DNA of 64,000 nt from Tanypteryx hageni (Eukaryota; Arthropoda; Insecta; Odonata; Petaluridae): assembly GCA_028673005.1 (NCBI GenBank), contig CM054116.1:145821173-145885172 (forward strand), in the 5' to 3' direction. Of this stretch, positions 44,427 through 55,543 are shown piece by piece; the first letter of the stretch is position 1; every line of letters starts with the position of its first letter. The notes under the pieces were generated by a model. The model saw only the letters and a list, made by a program, of their open reading frames with translations. It was not told where the DNA came from and did no database searches. The translations under genes and the position numbers were made by a program.

Positions 44427-45508
44427 GTGATGTCTGGTAAGCCCACAATAGTGAGAGGATTCCTGGAGCAGCTGGAGGCCGTGGAACACGGTTTAGGAGG
44501 CGCCGCTCTTTTGCCGCATAATTCGGTAGCCTCCACACAGCATGCATCTCCTCCGGCCGCTGTATCTGGCCCGGCCCTATATATGAAATCGTGCTGTGAA
44601 AGTGTTTTGGTAGGACAGTTGGCCCAAATGATGGAGCGATTCTCGCTATGCTTGGATGTGTTGGAGAGTCAGCTGGGGCTAGGACGACGGAGGCTCTCCA
44701 GGGAGTGTTGCACGTGTGGCCGAGCCGGCCATCTGGCCCGGGACTGCCCGAACTCAACTCGGCGCCAACCCACTTGCTTTAGGTGCAGTCGGGAGGGCCA
44801 CTTAGCGCGTGAATGCCACGAGTGCACTAGTGTGGGAAATGGGATTGCTGGCTCTGCAACGCAGGACCAGCGCGAGCGGTAAATTCGGTCATGCAGCTGT
44901 GACTACCGACGGTCCAAGTGAAATTTTCCCCATCAAAGACAGTACTAGCGTTAGTGGACAGTGGTGCATGCGTCAGCGTGATAGCAGCTAGTCTGGCTCG
45001 CTCGCTTGGTCTGGCTGTGACGTCACCTGATGGGCAGATGCTAAAGAGGGTAGATGGTCAGGTGGTGAAGACTCATGGCCGTGTGAACGTTCAAGTGCTT
45101 GTAGAGAATTCACTAATAACACTAAAGGAAGTGCAGGTGATGGAGTCCCCCCCTTTCCCCATCATTCTAGGGGTAGATTGGATTACGGCAAGTGCAGCCA
45201 GACTTGTTAGTAGTGTGGATGGATTGTCTGTTGAGGTGGGCGAGGACGCGTCGAGACCATTTGATGAGTCTGACGAGGCAGCAGGACCCGAGAGCGAAGT
45301 GACGATGGGCGTGCTAGAGTTGGCAATAAAGGACTTATGTGCCATCTATGTGTGTGAGGTGGGCAATCGAGAAGGGAGCACACTTTTCGTGGCAGACGAG
45401 AGGCGTATTCCCCATAATTCACTGGGTTTCATGATGGCACACGTCCCCGATTCCTCCCTGTCACTGGTGATGACTTGCACAGTCATTTCTTTGAGGCCGG
45501 GGCGATAA
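44427..45508 (+). pseudogene. Gypsy 3 gag zinc knuckles and protease
   Basis: Frame 44427-44882 ends in two CCHC knuckles (CCTCGRAGHLARDC and CFRCSREGHLAREC). After a frameshift, 44918-45508 holds a retropepsin: VLALVDSGACVSVI with the catalytic Asp-Ser-Gly, then FPIILGVDWI, the conserved ILG(x)DW of Gypsy proteases. The usual Gag core upstream is short or missing, so the 5' end of the element may be truncated. Confidence 0.82.
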
Positions 45509-45808
45509 TGGGTTAGTCCTGGGGCGGTGCTGGAAGTAGGAGATGGCCGAGTTTCGGTCCCAGTCCTGAACGTTGGGTGGATGCCACTATGATTCCAATG
45601 GTCGCAGCGGCTGGTCGGCGTTCATCACGATGACATCATAAGTCGTCCGATTGGAAACATCTCGCTGGGCAGAAATTTTTCAAGAAATGCCGGAGGACCT
45701 AACGGAAATTCAAAGAACGGGCACTGACTGCACTTCTGGAGGGCTATGCTGCTTGTTTTTGTTTGTCAGGCAGCAGACTTTCGAGGACTGATCTAGCCCA
45801 GCATCGGA

Positions 45809-46822
45809 TTGACGTGCTGGATGAAAAGCTGCTACACCAACCACCCCCGAGAGTTTTGCCAGGAGAATGAGAAGTCATCTCCAATCAGGTCCGGAAGATG
45901 CTACAGGATGAGATCATCGTGCCGTCAACCAGCCCTGGTCATCCCCTGTCATCCTCGTGCGGTCACCAGTCTGAACTTTTTGGGTCACTTCATTGATCAC
46001 GAAGGTGTTAAACCTGACCCAGCAAAGGTGCAGGGGGTAAGAGGTTTTTTAACTTCCAGGAACATTCGCAACCTCAGCGAGTTTCTGGACATGGCATGCT
46101 ATTACCGGAGGTTCATCCCTGGATTTGCGGCTATCGTGAAGCCTCTGCATGCACTATTGAAGAAGGGGTGGATCTGGGCATGGGGGTCATCGGAGGAACT
46201 GGCCTTCATAGAGCTTAAGGAAAAGCTCACTACTGCTCCTGCTCTTCGGCATTTTCAAGAGGACATGCCTTGTGAGATACACACCGATGCCAGCGGTGAT
46301 GGGTTAGGAGCTGTCCTGGTGCAACGGAGTGGAAGTGAGGAATTTTCTGTGGCCTACATCAGCTGGAGGCTTACGGACCACGAGGCAAAGTACCACAGCA
46401 ATGAGCTGGAATGCCTTGCTGTTGCATGGGCAGAGGAGAAACTGCATCATTAAGTTTTTGGTAGACCTTTCACCATAGTGAGGGATAACTCGACTGTGAC
46501 ATGGCTTTACCAAAAGCAAAATAATAGTCCTAAACTTGGTCGGTGGGTCATGGCTCTTTAGGAGCATGATGTTCAATTTGTGCATCACAAGGGAAAGGCC
46601 AACGTAGTGGCAGATACTTTGTCGCACAATCCCAGTGTAGGACCAGAAAGGACCGAGGTCCTGGAAGAGCTTTTTGCATGTGCGATTGTGCCTAATGGGG
46701 TGAGGGCAGATGATGTTGTTATACAACAATGCGCTGACCCTAACCTCGGATGGTTCATGCAGTGCTTGGACAGAAACCCAGGGGGCATTGAAGAGGTAAC
46801 ACAGGGCAGGGAATGGCGATAG
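45809..46822 (+). pseudogene. Gypsy 3 RT thumb and RNase H
   Basis: RT fingers (QDEIIVPSTSPGHPLSSS, in another frame near 45900) run into LNFLGHFIDHEGVKPDP at about 45975, skipping the palm with its DD motif. The thumb (FLDMACYYRRFIPGFAAI) and RNase H (EIHTDASGDGLGAVLVQ, NELECLAVAW) follow, then a TAA at 46451. The remaining RNase H segment (VRDNSTVTWLYQ, HHKGKANVVADTLS) continues to 46822 with another stop. Confidence 0.85.
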
Positions 46823-46889
46823 CACTTTAGGTTGTGCAATGGTATTCTCTACCATGTAAACAACAGCCGAGGTAAGAAGTTCCTTTTGG

Positions 46890-48092
46890 TTGTCCCACAA
46901 GTGCTTCGGCATTGAACGACATCATGCTGGGACCACAGAAGGCCATTTTGGTCTGAAGAAGATGGGTGCATGCGTACACAAAAGGTTTTGGTGGGCACGC
47001 CTCTTAAGGCACGTTCGGGGGTTTGTCCTCGCATGTTCCCACTGCCAGCGACACAAGCAGACACCGGGGAGGCCAGTCAGATTTCTGAACCCGATCTCAG
47101 CTGTCTCCCAACCATTTTCAGTTGTTGGAATAGACCACATGGGCTCTTTCCCCCTCACCCCGCGAGGAAACCGGCACATAATTGTTTGTGTCGAATATGC
47201 TACCCATTGGGTGGAAACTAAGGCTGTACCTGGCACCGAGGCATCCACCATCAAATTCTTCCTGCTACACCGCCTGATCCTGAGACATGGAACCCCAGAA
47301 AAGCTGATCAGTGATAGGGGGACTGGCTTTACCACTGAACTGCTGGAGGAGACATTAAGGATTCTGGGAGTGCGACATGCAATGGCAGCTGCCTACCACC
47401 CACAGACGAATGGCTTGTGTGAGAGAACCAACAGGACTCTCATGGAAGTCATGTCTGCTTACACCAAGGGTCAGCAGGGGAATTGGGATATCTTTGTCCA
47501 GCATGTGACTTTTGCCATCAACATGGCAGAACAGGAGACAACAGGATACAGCTCGTTTCAGTTGGTTCATGGGCAATTGCCCATGCTGCCAGAGGAAAGC
47601 ACGTTCCCATGGCCAAAGGATGCAGGTGAGACATACCAGCAGTTCCTCGACCGGGTGAGGGAGCCCCGGCAACGTGCGGCGGAGAACACCTGCAGCAGGA
47701 AAGAATGCCAGCGGGTCCAGTACGACCAACATCACCAACAGTCTCCCCCCTATAAGGTTGGGGACTTGGTCCTTGTGTGGAGAAGCCTTCGCTGTTTGGA
47801 TAAATGTGGCAAATTCAACCCCAAGTACATCGGGCCATACCGGGTAATGGGTGAGATAGGTGCTGTGACATACCGAGTTGCAGACCCACCAGGATGCCAG
47901 ACTCACCGCAGGTGGTGGGCTTTTCCTGTGCATGTCTTGCAGATGAAAGCCTATCAGAAGGGCTACTACAGTGGAGACAGTGATGAAGGGGGCCTGCCAG
48001 ACACATCTGAGGGATCCAGTGAAGGGCAGTCCTCACCTCCTAATGAGGAAGGCATGGAATTGTCTGCGAGGGTTGAGACAGAAAGGGGGTAG
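46890..48092 (+). pseudogene. Gypsy 3 integrase
   Basis: An intact 400-codon frame. The H2C2 finger (TTEGHFGLKK … CSHCQRHK) is followed by the DDE core with Asp in VVGIDHMGSFP, Asp in LISDRGTGF, and Glu in TNGLCERTNRTL. The C-terminal part has YKVGDLVLVWRSL, GPYRVMGEIGAVTYRV and an acidic tail (SGDSDEGGLPDTSEGSSEG). It is the best preserved part of the element and could still fold, but without RT the element is dead. The 3' LTR was not recognised. Confidence 0.9.
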
Positions 48093-48399
48093 TGGTGGTG
48101 AGGAAGATGGGAGACAAAGGCGGCCGTGCCGCAAGGCTCGTGCCCCACGAAATGGGGAGATAACATTTAGACCAGTGAACCACTTAGGGCGAGTGGCCTG
48201 TCAGGAGAGGCCGAGTGTCATGGCCATGAGATGGCAAGCCCACCCAGCGAACAACTACGAAAACTAAAGACAAAAGAAGGGGCAGGCACACCGTTAACGT
48301 GGTTGGCAGCAGTGAGCATGGCGAAATGAAAGGATTAAGGGATTGGTTGTCGCATGACAATATGGAAGACAATGATGTGGCTTTCATTGATTGACATAA

Positions 48400-48562
48400 T
48401 GTTAAGAATAATTTGAATTATTATCCAATGTAACATTTGTATTGTAACGTATGTGTGATGTGTAACAGTTAATGAATTTTAGTTATTGACGAGACACCAA
48501 TTTACTGAGACTTATATTGCAACTATGCAAATGTAATATGCCAATAAATTCTATTCTATTCT
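48400..48562 (+). repeat. 3' end of another LINE/SINE with ATTCT tail
   Basis: The sequence ends in GCCAATAAATTCTATTCTAT TCT, a polyadenylation-like AATAAA followed by short ATTCT repeats, the tail type of CR1/L2-like retroposons. No coding frame can be attached to it. Confidence 0.5.
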
Positions 48563-48980
48563 TTCCTACTCTTTGTAGCACTTCATCATTTTTCATCCTA
48601 TCTGTCCATTTTATCTTCAACATTATCCTCCAAGTCCACATTGCATAGCATTCCAAGTATTTGATGTCATTTTTCCTGAGCATCCATGTTTCTGCCCCAC
48701 ACAAAGCTATAACCCATACATAGCATTTTCTGAACTTCTTGCAGATATCTTATATTCCCCGTAAGTAGGTGTTTCTTTCTTATGAAAGCCGCATTTGCTT
48801 TTCCTATTCTAGTCCTGATCTCATTCATACATTTTGCTTCTCTTGTAATGATGCTTCCAAGGTATTTATAGTCTGAAACTTGTTCTAAAGGTTTTTCTTC
48901 AACACTTGTATTCAGATTCTCTTCTTTGCCTGATATTTGAATGACCTTGGATTTTTCTGTATTTATTTTCATACCGATTT
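48563..48980 (-). pseudogene. RTE-like LINE fragment, RT C-terminal part
   Basis: Minus-strand frames (48667-48972, 48483-48704) encode MKINTEKSKVIQIS, VSDYKYLGSIITREAKCMNE, IRTRIGKANAAF and then AETWMLRKNDIKYLECYAMW and TWRIMLKIKWTDRMKNDEVL. The same blocks occur in the RTE-like copy at 62074-63000 (SFKYLGSIL, YGAETWTVRRKEEKYLESF, MKVKWTERKRNEEVL). Upstream RT motifs are missing, so this is a truncated copy of the same clade. Confidence 0.85.
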
Positions 48981-48999
48981 TCTACCTGTTATTACTACC

Positions 49000-49985
49000 A
49001 TAAATATCTGTGCATAATGTGCACCCTCGTATAACACGCATGGGGGTTTTCAGCCTCTTAATGTATGATTTTTCAATATGCCCATGTATAGCATGAACAG
49101 ATTTTTTTTGCATTACTGTTCCAGAATAAAGTAGATGGTGTAACGTGGTCTAAAGCAATCATTGAATTTTTGGTATTATGTATTGGTAACAATGAAAGTG
49201 CAAAATGAAATTTTAGAATAACGTTCCAAAGGAACGTCAGCTAACTCAATCATTACATACTCTGTTTACTTACAAGGTGATATTAGGATAAACACAATAA
49301 ATCCAATTATATTAATTTCATAGTATGGCATATTACATTGTTTGAGCTAATAAAATGAAGGAATGACGATAATCCTATGTCGAAGTTTTTTACATATGTT
49401 TTAGTCATGCCTGAGGTGGACGGGTTCACCCAACCTTCAGTTTTACCCTTATTAGAACACTCTGGAGCATGTAAAAACAATAGCAAATAACCATAATTAA
49501 CTACAGAGCCTAAGAATCAAGAATAAACCACGTATGAAAGCTGAGAAAAAGTAAGGAACGATTGACTTGATTTAGTTATACAAGAAGCATCAACTCCGAA
49601 CGTACTCAAAGGCATCAGTTGCCATTGTTTCTAATTGTAAGTAGTACCAGTACCTCACCACCAGGCCGGGCACCGGTGTAGGGTGACATCATGCATAAGA
49701 TGACGATTCCGATAACAACATCGAAAAAGAATGGTCCAGTGAGGAAGAATTTCTTGGCTTTTATAATGAATAAATACTGAATTAATTCTTTTCACATCTA
49801 ATAATTGTATGCTTATAGAATTAGTTAATAAATTTGAACTATTATCTATCTTACTTTTTGTAAAAATCACCAATAAAATTATGAGGATACCCCGGCAGTA
49901 ATTAATGTGCCGAAATTTTGGAAATATGGGGTCAAATGAAAATAGGAAGATTATGTACCCTCGCATAACACGCATCCTAATTTTT
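49000..49985 (+). mobile_element. pogo-like transposon remnant
   Basis: ACCCTCGTATAACACGCATG near 49021 and ACCCTCGCATAACACGCATC near 49958 resemble subterminal blocks of the pogo-like element at 38587 (ATAACGCG, GCGCACCT). Between them is a short plus-strand tail 49699-49773 (DDDSDNNIEKEWSSEEEFLG then FYNE, stop), the same kind of acidic transposase C-terminus. The ends no longer form clear inverted repeats. Confidence 0.5.
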
Positions 49986-49998
49986 AACTCAAATATTT

Positions 49999-50173
49999 GG
50001 ATGTTGAGGGAATTACTGGTGATGCCAACATAAAAAACAGGACATTGTTTGCATTTCAGGAGGTAAATGATATAACGGGTGGTGCAGTTGGTAGCAGAAG
50101 TTATGGGGTAGGTGATGTTAGTGGTGGGGCTAGAGAAAGAATTGCAGGGGGATATATTGGGCATGTGAGACAT
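49999..50173 (-). pseudogene. Penelope-like GIY-YIG endonuclease, N-terminal part
   Basis: The minus-strand frame reads CTTRYIIYLLKCKQCPVFYV followed by GITSNSLN. The paired I-I-Y…Y-V-G tripeptides and the Cys residues before them are those of the zinc-linked GIY-YIG domain at the C-terminus of Penelope-like polyproteins. The helical part with the catalytic Arg and Glu is missing because the element breaks off at about 49999. Confidence 0.8.
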
Positions 50174-50758
50174 TGGGGTCTACCGCAGGGATGAGATCTG
50201 GCAGGGTGCTGGAGATTTTTTTTTCCATAAAATGTTTTCCAGGAAGGCAGCAGAAGGAAAGGATCGATGTTGTAGGAAATGGAATCTGATGAGGGGAGGA
50301 TGTGGGGATAGGGTGGGTGGCTTTTAGGATATTCCTATAAATATCATGGATGCCGGGGAAAAAAGGGTGAGTTGGGTGGTGGAATCGGTGATGGCGTGGG
50401 TATTGGGATGAGAGTTAGAGGTGGTGGGTGTGACTGCCCGCTGGATTTGGTCCTGGATCAGATTCAGCAGGTAACCATGCTGAAGAAATGCATTTTCAAG
50501 GGTGGACCAGTACTCGGACAGTGAGTTTCAGTCTGAGCAGATTCTCTGCCCTCGGCAAGCTAGGGTGTAAGGAATTGAGGTTTAAGTGTGGAGGGGATGG
50601 CAGCTGTCAAAGTGGAGGTATTGAAGGCAGTTGGATGGCTTGAGGTGCATGCTGGTGTGGATTATGTCTTCCTGGATGAAGAGATCAACATCCAGGAAGG
50701 TGATGTTGGAGGCAGAAGAATGGTGAGTGAAGGAAAGCATGGGGTGGGAAGAGAGACG

Positions 50759-51193
50759 TTATAAAAAGGATTGTAGAGAATCAGGTCCATGTGTCCAGAG
50801 AAGAAATATGCCGTCAATATACCTCAGCCATAGGAATGGTCTGGGGTATACGTCAAGGAAGCGTTCCTCCCATTCATCTAAGAAGACATTGGCATAGGAA
50901 GGTTCCATGCGAGTGCCCATCACAGTACCTTTTATTTGTAGGTAGTGGTGCCCTCTGAAAGAGTTGTTTTTTTGGAGCACCATTTCAGCCAGCTCCATTA
51001 GAAAATGGGAGGAGGGTCTTGCATCAGATGGTCTTGATGATTGTGTTAGGTGGGAGAGGGAAAGGGAGTGATTTGAGGCATTATAGAAAGTGATTAGTGT
51101 CCTTGATAAAAGATGCCATTTGCCAGACGAGAGGTTGTAGGTGGGAGTCAACAAAGGCAGAGATGCATTCTGTGGGAGAGTTGAAGCTGGCAA
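50759..51193 (-). pseudogene. Penelope-like RT catalytic region
   Basis: A 144-codon minus-strand frame with the Penelope RT palm: FLMELAEMVLQKNNSFRGHH, then a variant of the KGTVMGT box, EPSYANVFLDEWEE and YIDGIFLLW. The first catalytic Asp of the YIDD pair is kept and the second is Gly, so catalysis is predicted to be lost. Other frames before and after carry the rest. Confidence 0.85.
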
Positions 51194-52283
51194 GAATGGG
51201 ATAGCTGGGGATGTTGGGTTTGTGGATTTTTGGGAGAAGGTAGAAAGTTGGGATCCGGGGTGTATTGGGGATCATCAGGGAAATTATGGAATCAGGGAGG
51301 CCTTCTTATTTTCCCACAGATGGCAGATATGCTGAAATTTTGGAGGAGTGGCAGTCGGTGAGGTTGGAGGGGAGAGGAAGGTTAGAGGTTTGGTCAGAGA
51401 GTTGGCAGAGGGCTTCGTCATTGTAATGTCTGCAGGGAGGATAATAATTTTGTCATTGCGTTTCAGCATAGAAATAGCATGTCTTTCCAGTTTCGTGAAA
51501 TTGTTGTGGTGGTCAAGAAGGTCAGGAAAGTTGGAGTGCGACTGTGAGAATGATATAGTTAGCATATTGCTTGAAGGGTTGGTGGGGAGGAAGAGAGGGT
51601 GGGATGTATTGGGAAGGGGGTCTGAAGGTAGAAAGTGGTTGTGGAAGTGCGTTGGGGGAAGGCGAGGAGTCAGATGTAGGTGGGGTGGCTTTGAGGCAGA
51701 GTAAGCAGATGAAAGCTTGTATGTCAGCGAGGAGGCAAAAATGATCGAATATTGTTGTGGACAATATTGAGGGACATGAGGTGATTTGTAAGGGTGAATG
51801 ATGAATGGATAGCAAGGGAAGGCCTGATAGGGAGATTCTCACGGTGAGACCTTTGGGGGGGGGGGGGAGGCCTAGTTCTATGCAGGCATTGAGGAATTCA
51901 ATCTGGCAGGTTAATGATGTATGTTTGCAGAGATGATAATGTAAATGGTGGATATTTTCCATGGTAGAAGGATAAGTATAAAAGAGAAAGGCAATAGGAA
52001 AGTTGGTAAAGAAGGATGGATGACAGACACAAAAGGATAAGGTAAAATGATATAAATGCTTATTGAAGAGAAAAGGTAAGTGGGATGGCAACAAGTTGTT
52101 CGAATAAGGAAGCCCAGTGAGCACTCGCCAATAAGATGACTTCAGGTTGGCGAGCTGCTGTGGATGTTGAAGTGACACGTAAAACAAACACAAAAAAACA
52201 AAAAACACAGAAGCTTTCAAGGGTGATCTCCTCTTCAGCACAGAAGAGAGACAACTGATATCAGTGACACTGGGTGGAGGCAT

Positions 52284-53180
52284 GGGGGTGGAAGGGTAAT
52301 GGGGAAAAGTCAGGGATTGGAGGATGTGGAAGGGGTGAGGGAATGGCTGAAAAGGAGTGAAATGCTAGCAAAGGTTGAGGCCAGGGGGAGTGAAGGAGTT
52401 TAAAAGGTGGATATGGGCTAGCTCCTACTGATGGAGTTGGGGGACAGAAGCATTATCAGGGAGAGAGCAAATGGCTTTCACCATGAAGTAATCATTAAAT
52501 ATATATATATATATATCATATAAAATCTAAGGTACTTGTAGAAGTGCTACAGAGCTGAAATTTGGGAGGAATATAGATCATTGGTTACAATCTCTGGAAA
52601 AAATCTGAAATTTCAGAAAAAATTATATTCAAGGGGTGTTTTTGATCCCAAAGTTTAATTTTAAACACCCATAAGAAAAGCATTGAAAACTGTGCAGGGC
52701 TATATAAAATTGCTTTTTTAAATTATTTAAAATTAAGATACCAAGTCAAGATATGCACCATACTGTGGAAAAAAAGACCTAAATTTAATGCTTAATGACA
52801 GAAATCAAATCCATACCCTTAATGGTGTGAGCAGATTCACACTTAACTAGGATTTTTGTGTATTATTTCTAATGATAGCTGATTTTTGTTTAGAAGTTGT
52901 TTGTTTTAACATTTGTTTATTCTTGTGGGAGAAATTGATGAGGCAAAATACATAAGTACTTTAGAGAGTGCCAACCCCACAACCCCCATACCCTCCTTGC
53001 AACCACATTTGCTCGCTTCGCTCGCAGGAAATTCATTCCTCTCTTATTTTAAATAAGGATATCGAGAATGGAGTTGGGAATGTAACTTGGGCATTCTTTT
53101 TTTAGCTATTTGGAGTTTTTGCTGTTCCCCGATAAGCTACTTAAAGCTTGTCATCAGAAAATTACCAGAAAATTCGGGAC
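52284..53180. other. Element-edge and unassigned sequence
   Basis: 52284-52490 continues Penelope-type low-complexity G-rich leader sequence. A short (TA)n lies at 52499-52516. The stretch 52530-52640 (CTGAAATTTGGGAGGAATAT…TCTGGAAAAAATCTGAAATT) resembles other dispersed repeats. No gene is supported. Confidence 0.45.
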
Positions 53181-53181
53181 T

Positions 53182-53265
53182 GATCACAACAATCCATGCC
53201 CGAGGCAGGATTCGAACCTGTGGCATTTGGGTTGGCATTCCAGAACACTACCACACACTGACCAC
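53182..53265 (-). repeat. tRNA-derived SINE head, minus strand
   Basis: On the minus strand an A-box-like GTGTGTGGTAGTGTTCTGG is followed by a perfect B box (GGTTCGAATCC) and then TGCCTCGGGCATGGATTGTT, a phrase common in arthropod tRNA-derived SINEs. Plus-strand open frames here are shadows. Confidence 0.6.
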
Positions 53266-53395
53266 CTCTCCCCCCCCTCCCCCCAACCGAAATCATTCGA
53301 TTAATAATCGATTATGACAGTCACTCGATTACACTTATTCGATTATTGAAATAATCAAATATACCCATCACTAGTTTGTATTTTGGTGAAAGTTG

Positions 53396-53396
<1 letters not shown>

Positions 53397-53427
<31 letters not shown>
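53397..53427. repeat. (TA)n microsatellite
   Basis: About 30 bases of TA repeats. The sequence on either side (53428-53909) has no recognisable gene. Confidence 0.9.
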
Positions 53428-53430
<3 letters not shown>

Positions 53431-53909
53431 TATAGTGCCCTAAAATCCGGAAAATCCCAAAAACCAGCAATCCGTATATTCCACGCTTTCCAGATAAGGG
53501 CTCCCTTACTTTAATGGTAAAAATCAATGCAACGGTGACTCATTTTATAATCGTTTTTCATTTTCAATAGCTAATTTTTCTGTTAATGAATGCCCAAGTT
53601 AATGTATATCCATTTGTTCATTAAATGTGTGATCATCTTGACATTCTGCATCAAGTTTTGTGATTTTGCTAACTCAGTAACTGGCAATGACAATGGTATT
53701 CGTACCCACGTGAGTTAATCACGACATTAAACTTCAAATTTTGGTGATTAAATAAAATATCAGATAATTTGAACCCATTTAATTTGAAACTATGAATTTT
53801 TGGCCCCTAGAGTTTTGAATTAACAAGGTTTTCCGGTATATGGTTATAGTATAAATTTAAGTTTCTCAAATGTTAATTAAATGTTTTGTTATGTTTATTG
53901 TTTCTTATA

Positions 53910-55178
53910 CAGGCATCCCCCATTATAGGGTACTTCCCTTGTTAGTGTGGTTTTGTTATAGTGCTCTTGCTTACTGCTGAATCGTTGACATTGTTTTGTT
54001 CATTTATTAAAAGCACTTAACTTTCTCATTACTTATTTTTCAAATTAATATTTGTAGGCAAGTTAAATTAAACTATCCGATCAAAAAATGTAATCTCTTC
54101 TTGGTGCTTTTTTGATGGCAGCAAATCTACATTAGATTTTGTTGATATAAGAATTAATTGCTCTTGCTTATTCGATTTCACTGCGACAAGTCACCTTCAT
54201 TTATTTTCTTATCCATGTACTCTACATGTCATGCTTATTAGCTTTCCCATTGACTTCCACTTGGTTACGAGTTATTTGACAATAATATCCTTGAACAAAA
54301 GGGATTTTCATTTAGGAACATTCTGAGGCCAGTCCACATATAAAAATACTGTAAAACCCCATATTTACATTATCAGAATGTACGTTTTCCTGCTATTTAC
54401 AACATTTTATTTGGATCCCGTCAATTTTCCTGATTCCAATGTAAGTAAAAGCCTGTATTTACAATATTTCACTTTAAGTTTTCTCACTATTTGCACCATT
54501 TTATGTTAGAATTTACACTTTTTCCCAGGTCCCTAGAAAAGTTTCAATAAGGGGTTTTACTGTATATTACATAGTTGTACGTGCAAATGCGTTGGGATGG
54601 CAGCACTGAAGGTGCAACTAGTTGGTCACTCTACCTTAATAAGCAAGAAAAAATCTCCGCATGAAACAACCATAAACCCCCTTCATCCTTGTACAGTCTT
54701 CTGTCTGGTGTGGTAATAGTTGCATGATTAGTGTGTCCGTGGAGTTATTTTCTATTTTTTTTGGACCCTCATATTATTTGTAATGAATCAAAAGCATGAA
54801 AATACATGTGATAATGATATTTTTGAAAAGAAACAAAAAAAAACTTTGCCACTTTCAATGAAACATGAAGTAATTTGACGACTTGAAGGTGGAGAATGGC
54901 AAGTTGATGTCTGCAAAGCCTTGAATTATGTGGTATTGACAAAAAGATAAAATTTTTATATGTTCATATAAAGCATGTATTTATATGTTTTGTTTCTCTG
55001 ATTTAAGCATGAAAATATACCTTATATTGGGAATTCATTAACATAGAGAGTAGGTTGGAAGTATGGATCAAATGTATTTACATTAGTTTTTATTAGAAAA
55101 ATTCCCTTGCTTAATGAGGTTTCAGTTAGTGCTCTGTTTTTCAGGAACCAATTATGAACACTAAGTGAGGGATGCCTG
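53910..55178 (+). mobile_element. Tigger-like transposon, internally deleted, with nested MITE
   Basis: TA then CAGGCATCCCCCATTATAGG at 53910; the right end read inverted is CAGGCATCCCTCACTTAGTG, ending at 55178 before TA. A transposase N-terminus remains at 54783-54925 (MNQKHENTCDNDIFEKK, PLSMKHEVI, a stop, then RLEGGEWQVDVCKAL), the CENP-B-like helix-turn-helix start of Tigger proteins. A smaller MITE (54349-54562) interrupts the 5' part. The DDE core is missing. Confidence 0.8.
54349..54562. mobile_element. 214-bp MITE with CAGTAAAACCCC termini
   Basis: Flanked by TA on both sides. The left end CTGTAAAACCCCATATTT and the right end (inverted) CAGTAAAACCCCTTATTG are inverted repeats. The interior has repeated (A/T)TTTACA blocks and no coding capacity. 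It is nested in the Tigger-like element at 53910-55178. Confidence 0.75.
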
Positions 55179-55543
55179 TATATACTGATTATAATAATTC
55201 TATAATGTATCTATGGCATCTATATTTTCATTATGGATATATATTGATGCTGTTACATGTTATGGAATAGTATTAATAATTTGCCTTGATCATTTTCCAT
55301 TTTCTTGTTTATGTTTCTTTATAATGAATAGGTAATAGGGTGTATTACATATTAAATGATTCATTTCATACCAAATGTCCTTTCTTAATTAAAAGAGCTC
55401 CTTCAGAAAAGTAATTGTGGCCTTACAGTACCCAAATGCCGACTTAATTGTAACACAAATCTTCCACTTATGAATTATAGTAAAAGTAATTGCATGGAAT
55501 GCAGTAAAATAAATGAGTGAATGAATTATTATTACTATTATAC

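Larger units (their letters stand above)
44400..48092 (+). mobile_element. Gypsy element 3 (no recognisable LTRs), RT palm deleted
   Basis: Plus-strand gag zinc knuckles, protease, a stub of RT fingers, RT thumb/RNase H and integrase, in Gypsy order. No LTR pair was found around it. GC content and codon use look higher than the surrounding DNA, which argues for relatively recent arrival despite frame breaks. RT fingers are joined directly to the thumb near 45960, so the polymerase palm is gone. It lies in the large NHR-gene intron. Confidence 0.85.
49990..52283 (-). mobile_element. Penelope-like element with GIY-YIG endonuclease, degenerate
   Basis: Minus-strand pieces in the Penelope order. 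N-terminal region: CQIEFLNACIELGLPPPPKG (51850-51925). Then KLERHAISMLKRNDKIIILP and FYLLPKIHKPNIPSYP (about 51235); RT core FRGHHYLQIKGTVMGTRM, SYANVFLDEWEE and LRYIDGIFLLW (50759-50980); FLDVDLFIQEDIIHTSMHLK (about 50650); and GIY-YIG endonuclease YIIYLLKCKQC…FYVGI (50002-50074). The RT motif reads YIDG instead of YIDD. The 3' end is cut at about 49990. The 5' flank at 52085-52250 is the unit found in the fold-back at 6985. Confidence 0.85.

Noticed and set aside
47355..47933. 192-codon antisense frame in the Gypsy 3 integrase
   Set aside because: The integrase frame on the other strand has all expected motifs; this is its shadow.
51348..51704. 118-codon plus-strand frame rich in Gly/Val
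   Set aside because: It is the antisense of the Penelope RT region, which has recognisable motifs on the minus strand.
52097..52283. A hammerhead ribozyme in the 5' flank of the Penelope-like element
   Set aside because: CTGAAGA and GAAAGC are present on the minus strand near 52215, but I cannot draw a helix II without using core bases and no clear cleavage triplet follows. Kept only as a supporting remark.
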